Shown here: positions 55,189-62,930 of the stretch, piece after piece
Layout of the letters: the number at the start of each line of letters is the position of its first letter
Numbering within the stretch: the first letter of the stretch is position 1
From: Microbacterium aurantiacum
Lineage (GTDB): Bacteria; Actinomycetota; Actinomycetes; Actinomycetales; Microbacteriaceae
DNA length: 64,000 bases
Direction of reading: 5' to 3'
Assembly (NCBI RefSeq): GCF_002872075.1
Contig: NZ_PGGU01000005.1
Span: 403,736 to 467,735 of the forward strand
Made by a program: the position numbers and the translations under genes
The notes under the pieces: model-generated
What the model saw: the letters and a program-made list of their open reading frames with translations, nothing else
Database searches by the model: none
Told to the model about the DNA's origin: nothing

Positions 55189-57333
55189 ATGACGAACTAC
55201 GAAGAGATCGACTTCTCCCCCATCAACGCCCTCACCGAGGGAGAGGTCATCACGCACTCGCCCGTGCGCGACGTCCGTCTCGCATCGGGCAAGGTGCTCG
55301 CCCTGATCACCCTCGACAACGGTCGCGACCACACCCGCCCGAACACGCTGGGTCCTGCGACGCTCACCGAGCTGGGAGCGACGCTCGACGCGCTCAAGGC
55401 ACGCGCGGCCGCCGGTGAGATCCAGGCGGTCGGCATCACGGGCAAGCAGTACATCCTCGCCGCCGGCGCCGACCTGTCCGACATCAGCAAGGTCGGCTCG
55501 CGCGACAACGCGCGCCTGATCGCGCAGCTGGGTCATAAGGTGCTGGGCAAGCTCTCGGAGCTGGGTGTCCCTTCGTTCGCCTTCGTGAACGGGCTGGCGC
55601 TCGGCGGCGGCCTGGAGATCGCGCTCAACTCGACATATCGCACGGTGGATGCATCCGCTGCGGCGATCGCGCTGCCCGAGGTCTTCCTCGGAATCATCCC
55701 CGGCTGGGGAGGCGCGTACCTGCTGCCGAACCTGATCGGCATCGAGAACGCCCTCGAGGTCGTCATCTCGAACCCGCTCAAGCAGAACCGGATGCTCAAG
55801 CCGCAGCAGGCGTTCGATCTCGGGGTCGTCGATGCGATCTTCCCCGCCGCGAACTATCTCGAGAACTCGCTCTCCTGGGCGGACACCGTCCTCGCAGGCA
55901 AGAAGGTCGAGCGCAGGAACGAGCCGGGCAAGATCGAGCGTCTGACCAAGTGGCCGATCGCGATCAAGATGGCCCGCGGCATGCTGGAGTCGAAGATCGG
56001 CACGGTTCCGAAGTCTCCGTACGTCGCGCTCGACCTGCTCGACAAGGCGAGGAGCGGCACCAAGGCGGACGGGTTCGCCCGGGAAGACGAGGCGCTCGCC
56101 GATCTCGTCGCCGGCGATCAGTTCGCGGCATCCATGTACGCCTTCGACCTCGTGCAGAAGCGCGCGAAGCGGCCCGTGGGTGCCCCGCCGAAGGAGCTCG
56201 CGAAGAAGGTCACCAAGGTCGGCATCATCGGAGCAGGCCTCATGGCGAGCCAGTTCGCGCTGCTGTTCGTCCGCAAGCTGCAGGTGCCCGTCCTGATCAC
56301 CGACCTCGACCAGGCCCGCGTCGACAAGGGCGTGGCGTACATCCACGAGGAGATCGGCAAGCTCGAGGCCAAGAGGCGTCTGGATGCCGACTCGGCCAAC
56401 AAGCTGCGCGCTCTGGTCACCGGCACGACCGACAAGAGCCTGTACGCAGACTGTGATTTCGTCATCGAGGCGGTGTTCGAGGAGGTCGGCGTCAAGCAGC
56501 AGGTGTTCGGTGAGATCGAGAAGATCGTCGCCGAAGACGCCATCCTCGCGACGAACACCTCGTCGCTGTCGGTCGAGGAGATCGGCTCGAAGCTCGCCCA
56601 CCCGGAGCGCCTGGTCGGCTTCCACTTCTTCAACCCGGTCGCGGTGATGCCCCTGATCGAGGTCGTGAAGACGCCGACGACGTCGGAGGCAGCGCTCGCG
56701 ACTGCCTTCGTCGTGGCGAAGAACCTCGGCAAGAACGCCGTGCTCACTGCGGATGCTCCCGGCTTCGTGGTGAACCGTCTGCTCGCCAAGGTCATGGGCG
56801 AAGCCGCGCGCGCCGTCTACGAGGGCACGCCGGTCGCCGATGTCGAGAAGGCGTTCGCGCCCCTTGGCCTGCCGATGGGCCCGTTCCAGCTCATCGACCT
56901 CGTCGGCTGGAAGGTCGCGGCCCACGTGCAGGACACCATGGTGCAGGCGTTCCCGGATCGCTTCTACGCGAACGAGAACTTCCACGCTCTCGCCGAACTC
57001 GATGCGGTCGTCGAGAAGGACAGGGGCGGTCGCGTGACGGGCTGGACGAAGCAGGCGGAGAAGGTCATCAAGCCGGCCGTGGGCAAGTCCCCCGCGTCGG
57101 CAGCGACGATCCTGCAGCGCGTGCAGGATGGCCTGGCGACCGAGATCAAGCTCATGCTCGACGAGGGCGTCGTGCCCGAGGTCGAGGACATCGACCTGTG
57201 CCTGATCCTCGGAGCCGGCTGGCCGTTCATCGACGGCGGCGCATCGCCGTACCTCGACCGCGAAGGCGCGTCGGAGCGGGCCTTCGGCGACTCGTTCCAC
57301 ACGCCGCAGATCCGTGGTATCGATCGCCGCTGA
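55189..57333 (+). CDS. fadB: 3-hydroxyacyl-CoA dehydrogenase / enoyl-CoA hydratase fusion (FadB/FadJ type)
   Basis: 714 residues. The N-terminal crotonase domain has YILAAGADLSDISK and LALGGGLEIALN (oxyanion hole) and PEVFLGIIPGWGG (catalytic Glu region). The C-terminal dehydrogenase has the NAD loop VGIIGAGLMASQFALLF (Ala instead of the usual second Gly), the His in LVGFHFFNPVAVMPLIEV, and a second HADH domain. Start at ATG 55189 after AGAGGAAG. A strong terminator follows. Confidence 0.95.
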   Translation: MTNYEEIDFSPINALTEGEVITHSPVRDVRLASGKVLALITLDNGRDHTRPNTLGPATLTELGATLDALKARAAAGEIQAVGITGKQYILAAGADLSDISKVGSRDNARLIAQLGHKVLGKLSELGVPSFAFVNGLALGGGLEIALNSTYRTVDASAAAIALPEVFLGIIPGWGGAYLLPNLIGIENALEVVISNPLKQNRMLKPQQAFDLGVVDAIFPAANYLENSLSWADTVLAGKKVERRNEPGKIERLTKWPIAIKMARGMLESKIGTVPKSPYVALDLLDKARSGTKADGFAREDEALADLVAGDQFAASMYAFDLVQKRAKRPVGAPPKELAKKVTKVGIIGAGLMASQFALLFVRKLQVPVLITDLDQARVDKGVAYIHEEIGKLEAKRRLDADSANKLRALVTGTTDKSLYADCDFVIEAVFEEVGVKQQVFGEIEKIVAEDAILATNTSSLSVEEIGSKLAHPERLVGFHFFNPVAVMPLIEVVKTPTTSEAALATAFVVAKNLGKNAVLTADAPGFVVNRLLAKVMGEAARAVYEGTPVADVEKAFAPLGLPMGPFQLIDLVGWKVAAHVQDTMVQAFPDRFYANENFHALAELDAVVEKDRGGRVTGWTKQAEKVIKPAVGKSPASAATILQRVQDGLATEIKLMLDEGVVPEVEDIDLCLILGAGWPFIDGGASPYLDREGASERAFGDSFHTPQIRGIDRR

Positions 57334-57349
57334 CCATCGGATGCACTCG

Positions 57350-57379
57350 GCGGGGCCGTTCCTTCGGGAGCGGCCCCGC
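57350..57379 (+). terminator. terminator downstream of fadB
   Basis: GC-rich stem of 13 pairs (GCGGGGCCG plus TTCC with one G-T wobble) and a TTCG tetraloop, 17 bases after the fadB stop. Ends the DUF3000-rnd-fadA-fadB string. Confidence 0.85.
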
Positions 57380-57544
57380 TTCCGCATCCGGGACCGCCGG
57401 CCGCGCCTGCATCCCCGTGGTTCCGCGCCGGGGTGTTTCCACCGTGCGGCGCACCGGGGAACGCCGAACGAACAGCGTGTGAACTCCGCTGCGTGGCGCA
57501 CTCAGATGCCGCTTCGGCACCCGAAGACGGGGCACAGTGGTGTC

Positions 57545-58240
57545 ATGGACATGCTCCTCTCGATGCTGGGTGGCAAGGGAATGTCGGGGCTCTTCAAGAC
57601 CGGCACCGCGATCCTCACGATTCTGCTGGTCGTTCCGGCGCTCCTGAAGATCTTCATCGTGACCGTCGACGAGGGGTGGGCGGCGATCCGCACTCGCAAC
57701 GGCAAGCCCATCATCCGCAACCGGCCGCAGCGTCGCCCTACGAACCGCGGCGGTGCCGTCGGCGAGGTCGTTGTTCTCGACCCGGGCTCGCACGGGGCGT
57801 TCCCGCTCTTCTACTGGTACCGCCTCATCGACGTGCGGTGCCGGGCGACCGACCTCCCGGCACGCGAGATGAGCGGCGCGACCGGACGGCAGTTCCGGGT
57901 TCATGCGTCGTTCGAATGGCGGCCGATCCCCACCGGACGCGATCTGCGCGTCTTCGAGCTCGACGTCGTCAACGTGAAGGAGCGCGCATCGAACATCGTC
58001 GGCGCCGCTCTCAGAGACGTCATAAGAACGCTCGATGAGGTGGATCTCCCCCACAACGACGAGATCAACACCCGGGTCATCGCTGCCAGCGCCGAGGAGG
58101 TGCGACGTGCGTGCGGAGTCGAGCTGGTCCGAGTCATGGTCACCGGCGACGCGCTGACCGACGGATACCTGCTGTCGACCGCCATGCGCGACAGCGACCG
58201 CGGAGCCCAGGCGATCGCGTCACTGCATGCCCTGAACTGA
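57545..58240 (+). CDS. short SPFH/band-7 domain protein
   Basis: 231 residues. An N-terminal hydrophobic hairpin-like segment (TAILTILLVVPALLKIFIV) leads into a band-7 domain (VDEGWAAIRTRNGKPI; VRCRATDLPAREMSGATG; VKERASNIVGAALRDVIRTL). It lacks the long coiled-coil/C-terminus of most flotillins. It may be a membrane-scaffold protein; function unknown. Start ATG 57545 (MDMLLSMLGG), with CACAGT ending six bases before it, so possibly leaderless. Confidence 0.75.
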   Translation: MDMLLSMLGGKGMSGLFKTGTAILTILLVVPALLKIFIVTVDEGWAAIRTRNGKPIIRNRPQRRPTNRGGAVGEVVVLDPGSHGAFPLFYWYRLIDVRCRATDLPAREMSGATGRQFRVHASFEWRPIPTGRDLRVFELDVVNVKERASNIVGAALRDVIRTLDEVDLPHNDEINTRVIAASAEEVRRACGVELVRVMVTGDALTDGYLLSTAMRDSDRGAQAIASLHALN

Positions 58241-58277
58241 CCCGGCACTTCTTGCTCGCCCTCTCGTGGGTGTACAG

Positions 58278-58295
58278 TTTTGAACATGTTCGAAA
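58278..58295. promoter_or_regulatory. palindromic operator over the TetR start codon
   Basis: TTTT-GAACATGTTC-GAAA: a perfect 10-bp centre in an 18-bp inverted repeat with one mismatched pair. The start codon ATG (58286) is its centre, and it begins at the last base of the -10 TACAGT (58273-58278). It is a strong candidate for autoregulation by the TetR protein. Confidence 0.7.
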
Positions 58296-58960
58296 CTGAG
58301 ATCTCGGACACCAAGAGCGCCAGGACGAGAGCCCGCATCAGCGAGGCCGCGATCGCCTCCTTCGTCGAGCGCGGCTACGCCGACACCACGATGAGGTTGA
58401 TCGCTGAGCGGGCCGGCGTCTCCGTCGGGAACGCCTACTACTACTTCCCGTCGAAGAACCATCTCGTGCAGGACCTCTACGAGCGGGTGCAGCGCCAACA
58501 CGCGGCCGTTGCAGTCCCCCTGCTCGCCGATGAGCGCGGGCTGGTGGACCGGCTGCGCATCGTCTTCGAGACGGGTCTTGAGACGCTGGCTCCGTATCAG
58601 AGCAGCGCCCCCGGATTCCTGAGCGCCATGATCGCGCCGGACTCCCCCATCAATCCGCTCTCGGCGGACTCGGGCCCGGCCCGCGAGATGACGGTGTCGC
58701 TCTTACGCGAAGCCGTCAGCGGGGCACAGCACCGCATTCCCGCCGATGTCGCAGACCTACTGCCGGAGGCGCTGTTCGTCGCGTACCTCGGTCTGGTGCT
58801 GCGCTGGACCTACGACGGTTCGACCGGACACGAGAAGACGACGCGGATGCTCGATGCCGGCCTTCGTCTTCTTGCGGTCTCACTGCCGTTCCTGCGGATG
58901 CCAGGGCTGCACCAGACAGCTCGCGAGCTTCTCACCCTGGTCGCAGAGGTGCGCTCATGA
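58286..58960 (+). CDS. TetR-family transcriptional regulator
   Basis: 224 residues. Helix-turn-helix in TTMRLIAERAGVSVGNAYYYFPSK (recognition part GVSVGNAYYYF), then a ligand-binding domain. Start at ATG 58286, seven bases after a TACAGT -10, so the message is probably leaderless. It overlaps the first of two membrane-protein genes (ATGA), so it most likely controls them and itself. The ligand is unknown. Confidence 0.9.
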   Translation: MFETEISDTKSARTRARISEAAIASFVERGYADTTMRLIAERAGVSVGNAYYYFPSKNHLVQDLYERVQRQHAAVAVPLLADERGLVDRLRIVFETGLETLAPYQSSAPGFLSAMIAPDSPINPLSADSGPAREMTVSLLREAVSGAQHRIPADVADLLPEALFVAYLGLVLRWTYDGSTGHEKTTRMLDAGLRLLAVSLPFLRMPGLHQTARELLTLVAEVRS

Positions 58961-59547
58961 GCGAGGACCGGCCGCTCCCCTCACCCCGCACCGCGGAGGA
59001 GCCGATGGCATTCACTCGCGACGAGCTGGCGCGCGGCGCGTTCTCCGCCTGGGGAATCTTCATGGGGCTCATGCTGGGTGGCCTGATCATCATGTTCATC
59101 GGGAGTGGATTTCAGAGTGCTCCAACATCGGGCTGGGGCTCCCTCATCGGAACCGCGCTGGGGATCGGCTTGTTCGCCGGGATCATCGGCGGCGTCATCT
59201 CGTTGCTGGCGATGGCGCTCGGTATGCCGGTGGCCTGGTTGCTGGGACGTGCACTGCGCAGGGTGGCCGCACTCGGTATCCACCTTCTCGTGTATTCGGC
59301 GTTCGGGATCGTCATCGGTGCCGCCGCCATGTGGGCCGTATCCCTGCTCTTCCCCGGCGGCGTGATCGAGAACTCGGTCGGCTGGATCGTAGCCGGTTCC
59401 GCCTTCGTCGCCGTGCCGGCGGGCTGGTGGCTCACCGCCCGCAGCGCGCTTCGCGAGGATCGCGGATGGGCGAGGCGCAGACGCTCAGCGGCAGACCGGG
59501 ATGCGGAGTTCGAGGATGCCGCCGTCTCTCGAACCGATGAACTCTGA
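58957..59547 (+). CDS. membrane protein, paralogue 1
   Basis: 196 residues, four hydrophobic spans (GIFMGLMLGGLIIMFIG; LIGTALGIGLFAGIIGGVI; GIHLLVYSAFGIVIGAAAM; IVAGSAFVAVPAGWW) with a basic, acidic-rich tail. It shares the motif F-T-R-D/R-E-x-x-R-G-A-x-x-A-W-x-I-F-M-G with the next gene. Unknown function. Start overlaps the TetR stop (ATGA). Confidence 0.75.
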   Translation: MSEDRPLPSPRTAEEPMAFTRDELARGAFSAWGIFMGLMLGGLIIMFIGSGFQSAPTSGWGSLIGTALGIGLFAGIIGGVISLLAMALGMPVAWLLGRALRRVAALGIHLLVYSAFGIVIGAAAMWAVSLLFPGGVIENSVGWIVAGSAFVAVPAGWWLTARSALREDRGWARRRRSAADRDAEFEDAAVSRTDEL

Positions 59548-60040
59548 CCCTCTGCAGCATCGCCCGAACCGGCGCTTCGAGTTCACCCGACGTGAATTCT
59601 GGCGAGGGGCCAGGGCGGCCTGGGTGATCTTCATGGGCATCCTCGTCATCGCCCTCGTGCTCACCGCCGTCGCTGAGTCCGGCTACCCGTGGGGGCCGCC
59701 GCTGTCCATGATCACGCTCTATCTGCTCTTCGGTATCCCCGTGGGCGGCATCATCGCCGGTCTAGCCGTGCTCGCGGGAGCTCCCGTGGCGTGGGCGCTC
59801 GGCCGCATGCTCTCTGCAATCGACCGGATACTGATCCACATCGTTGCGTTCTCAGCGCTCGGCGCCTTCACCGGAATCGCGGTGATGGCGCTCGTCACTC
59901 TGCCCAGCGCGGGCTACGGGATCGACGTGCTCGGCCAACCCTTCGCCGTCGCCGTCATGGGGGCGTGCGCAGTGTCGGTCGGCGGCGGTTGGGCCTGGAC
60001 CGTCTGGCAGGCCGGGAAGGAAATGTTCCCTGCGCGCTGA
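59537..60040 (+). CDS. membrane protein, paralogue 2
   Basis: 167 residues, four spans, clearly related to the previous gene (FTRREFWRGARAAWVIFMG; AGAPVAWALGRML versus ALGMPVAWLLGRAL). ATG 59537 lies 11 bases inside the preceding gene, indicating coupled translation. Likely a tandem duplication under TetR control. Confidence 0.75.
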   Translation: MNSDPLQHRPNRRFEFTRREFWRGARAAWVIFMGILVIALVLTAVAESGYPWGPPLSMITLYLLFGIPVGGIIAGLAVLAGAPVAWALGRMLSAIDRILIHIVAFSALGAFTGIAVMALVTLPSAGYGIDVLGQPFAVAVMGACAVSVGGGWAWTVWQAGKEMFPAR

Positions 60041-60046
60041 GCTCGC

Positions 60047-61987
60047 TCAGCGCCGTTCGTGCAGCGGGAGGTCGATGGCCCCGGTCTCGCCGGCGTTGCG
60101 CGCGACGGGAATCCGGGTGCCGAGCACCTGGGAGACGACGTCCTGTGCGATCTTCGAGGCCGTGAGTCCGGCATCCGCGAGAATCTGTTCCCGCGTCGCG
60201 TGATCGAGGAACTGGTCCGGAAGACCCAGCTCGTCGACGGCGGTGTCGATGCCCGATTCACGGAGCACCTGCCGCACGCGCGTGCCGATGCCTCCGACGC
60301 GGATGCCGTCCTCGAGCGTGATCACCAGACGATGCCGTTCTGCCAGCGTCACCACGGATTGCTGCACGGGGATCGCCCAGCGCGGATCGATGACGGTCGC
60401 ACCGATGCCCTGTGCACGCAGCCGCGCGGCGACGTCCATCGCCAGCGCGGCGAAGGGACCTATGCCGACCAGCAGGACGTCCTCGGACTCACCACGGGCG
60501 AGCACATCGACGCCGTCATCGAGACGCTCGATCGCGGGAAGCTCCGCCGCGACCTCGCCCTTCGGGAAGCGGATGACCGTCGGCCCATCGTCGATGGTGA
60601 CGGCCTCGTCCAGCGCCTCGCGCAGACGCGCTCCGTCACGCGGGGCGGCGATGCGGATGTTCGGGACGATCTGCAGCATCGCGAGGTCCCACATGCCGTG
60701 GTGGCTCGGACCATCCGGACCCGTGACGCCGGCACGATCGAGCACGAAGGTGACGCCCGCGCGGTGCAGCGCGACGTCCATCAGCACCTGATCGAACGCC
60801 CGGCCCATGAACGTCGCGTAGACCGCGACGACGGGATGGAGGCCGCCGTAGGCGAGTCCGGCAGCGGATGCCACGGCGTGCTGTTCGGCGATGCCCACGT
60901 CGTACACCCGATCGGGGAAGCGCTCGGCGAAGGGAGCCAGCCCGGTCGGCCGCAGCATCGCAGCCGTCATCGCGATGATCTTCGGGTCGCGCTGACCCGC
61001 ATCGACGAGGGCGTCGGAGAAGACATCCGTCCAGCCCTGGCCGCCGGTGGACAGCGTCTCGCCCGTGGTGGGGTCTATGCGCCCGACGGCATGGAACTGG
61101 TCTGCCTCGTCGTCGCGCGCAGGCTGGTACCCGCGGCCCTTCTCGGTGATCGCGTGCACGATCACGGGAGCGCCGTAGGACTTCGCCAGTTCGAGCGTCT
61201 CCAGCAGCGCGCTCATGTCGTGCCCATCCACCGGCCCGAGATACTTGATGTCGAGATTGGAATACAGCGCCTCGTTGTTCGTGAAGCGGGAGAGGAAACC
61301 GTGCGTTCCACCGCGGAGACCCCGGAACATCGCGCGTCCGACCGGGCCGAAGGCACGGAACAGACGATCCGACTTGCGATGAAGATCCTTGTACGCGGCC
61401 GCCGTGCGCACCCGGTTCAGGTACCGCGACATGCCGCCGATCGTCGGCGCGTACGAGCGGCCGTTGTCGTTCACCACGATGACGAGATTGCGGTCGTTGT
61501 CATCGGAGATGTTGTTCAGCGCCTCCCAGGTCATCCCACCGGTAAGGGCACCATCGCCGACCATCGCGACGACATGCCGGTCTGAGCGACCGGTGGCGGT
61601 CAGAGCGCGCGAGATGCCGTCGGCCCAGCTGAGCGAACTCGAGGCGTGCGAGGACTCGACCACGTCGTGGGGGCTCTCGCTGCGCTGCGGGTAACCGGCG
61701 AGGCCACCGCGCACACGCAGGTCGGAGAAATCCTGACGCCCGGTGAGCAGCTTGTGCACGTACGACTGATGCCCCGTGTCGAACACGAAGGGGTCGTCCG
61801 GCGAGGAGAACACCCGGTGCAGGGCGATGGTCAGCTCGACGACACCGAGGTTCGGGCCGAGGTGTCCGCCCGTCCGCGACACGTTCTCGACGAGAAAAGC
61901 GCGGATCTCGGCCGCCAGCTCCACCAGTTCCTCAGCGGAGAGCGCGTCCAGATCCCGCGGTCCTGAGATGCTCGGAAGAATGGGCAT
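60047..61987 (-). CDS. dxs: 1-deoxy-D-xylulose-5-phosphate synthase Dxs
   Basis: 646 residues. First enzyme of the MEP isoprenoid pathway, joining pyruvate and glyceraldehyde 3-phosphate with thiamine diphosphate. The TPP motif begins in VAMVGDGALTGGMTWEALNN; GHQSYVHKLLTG and the catalytic region DRAGVTGPDGPSHHG are typical. Start at ATG 61987 with GAGGAGGTG upstream. Its 3' end is only six bases from the end of paralogue 2. Confidence 0.97.
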   Translation of the reverse strand: MPILPSISGPRDLDALSAEELVELAAEIRAFLVENVSRTGGHLGPNLGVVELTIALHRVFSSPDDPFVFDTGHQSYVHKLLTGRQDFSDLRVRGGLAGYPQRSESPHDVVESSHASSSLSWADGISRALTATGRSDRHVVAMVGDGALTGGMTWEALNNISDDNDRNLVIVVNDNGRSYAPTIGGMSRYLNRVRTAAAYKDLHRKSDRLFRAFGPVGRAMFRGLRGGTHGFLSRFTNNEALYSNLDIKYLGPVDGHDMSALLETLELAKSYGAPVIVHAITEKGRGYQPARDDEADQFHAVGRIDPTTGETLSTGGQGWTDVFSDALVDAGQRDPKIIAMTAAMLRPTGLAPFAERFPDRVYDVGIAEQHAVASAAGLAYGGLHPVVAVYATFMGRAFDQVLMDVALHRAGVTFVLDRAGVTGPDGPSHHGMWDLAMLQIVPNIRIAAPRDGARLREALDEAVTIDDGPTVIRFPKGEVAAELPAIERLDDGVDVLARGESEDVLLVGIGPFAALAMDVAARLRAQGIGATVIDPRWAIPVQQSVVTLAERHRLVITLEDGIRVGGIGTRVRQVLRESGIDTAVDELGLPDQFLDHATREQILADAGLTASKIAQDVVSQVLGTRIPVARNAGETGAIDLPLHERR

Positions 61988-62132
61988 CTGCACCTCCTCA
62001 CAGGCGTCGTGCCAACCGCCGGATCCGGCGGATGGGAGCCCTTCGATCCTATCGCGGCTCCCCGAGAATCCCCGGAGAGGAGGTCGGCGCATCCCTGGTG
62101 TATTCCGGGCGACCTATGCCAAGCTCGTGGCG

Positions 62133-62855
62133 ATGAACCGCACCCAGAAGATCAGCGTCGCCGTCTCCGGCCTCGTCGTCGCGGGCCTTGTCGCGCTCGC
62201 GGCGCCGACCGTCGCATCGGTGGCCACCGAACTGACCTCATGGGCGCCGTCACCTGTTCGGTCGCCGGACACGCAGAATCACACGGCCGAATCCAGACCG
62301 GTCCCTACCGCCGCGGCAGTCGATATGCCCGCGACCGCGCCCGACGACGCCTGCTCCAACTCGGCCCGGATCCACGTTGGCGGCATGAGCGCGAAAGTGA
62401 CCGGGACGCTGGTGGATCGGGGTGCACGCGACCTCGCCGCGGGCGTCGTGGGCCTCGACGACGAAGGCAACGTCGTGTCCTACACCGTCGCGCCGGGCGA
62501 CGCACCGTACGCGATTGCCGAGCGGCTCTGCATCGAGGACGCGGGGTCGATCGCGACACTGAACCACACGCGAACGATCCATCCCGATCAGCTGCTGCGG
62601 TTCGACCGCGACCCCGACGTTCTGTGGGTACCGTACTACAACCCTGTCGACGCACCCGCCGGGTTCCGTCAGATCCCCTACCAGTACGCGATCGAGGAGA
62701 TGGCTTGGGCAGCTGACGCGGGAGATGTCGACGCCATGCGCGCGATCTGGGCGGATGAGTTGTCCGGCATGTTCACCGATCAGGCGCTCATCGACGTCAT
62801 CGCACAGGCACTCGACACCGGCGACATCGACGTGCTCCAGCAGATGTTCTCGTAG
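62133..62855 (+). CDS. secreted or anchored protein with a LysM-like domain
   Basis: 240 residues. N-terminal signal or anchor (ISVAVSGLVVAGLVALAAPTVASV), a Pro/Thr-rich linker, then about residues 110-150 with a LysM-like pattern: SYTVAPGDAPYAIAERLCI...IHPDQLLRF. A Cys pair (near 70 and 131) could form a disulfide. Possibly peptidoglycan binding. Start ATG 62133 because the signal peptide begins there; no good ribosome-binding site. Confidence 0.7.
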   Translation: MNRTQKISVAVSGLVVAGLVALAAPTVASVATELTSWAPSPVRSPDTQNHTAESRPVPTAAAVDMPATAPDDACSNSARIHVGGMSAKVTGTLVDRGARDLAAGVVGLDDEGNVVSYTVAPGDAPYAIAERLCIEDAGSIATLNHTRTIHPDQLLRFDRDPDVLWVPYYNPVDAPAGFRQIPYQYAIEEMAWAADAGDVDAMRAIWADELSGMFTDQALIDVIAQALDTGDIDVLQQMFS

Positions 62856-62878
62856 CACCACAGGCGCGCCCAGAAAAG

Positions 62879-62916
62879 AAGGCGCCCCGTCAGGCCGAAG
62901 CCGGACGGGGCGCCTT
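62879..62916. terminator. bidirectional terminator between the LysM-like gene and acnA
   Basis: 13-bp stem AAGGCGCCCCGTC with its complement and a 12-base inner loop. On the minus strand a T-rich run (TCTTTTCTG) follows, fitting termination of acnA. Confidence 0.85.
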
Positions 62917-62930
62917 CGCTGAGTGGAGAA

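Noticed and set aside
55159..57501. A 780-codon open frame on the minus strand
   Set aside because: Antisense to fadB; typical shadow composition (Arg, Asp, Leu, Val) and no motifs.
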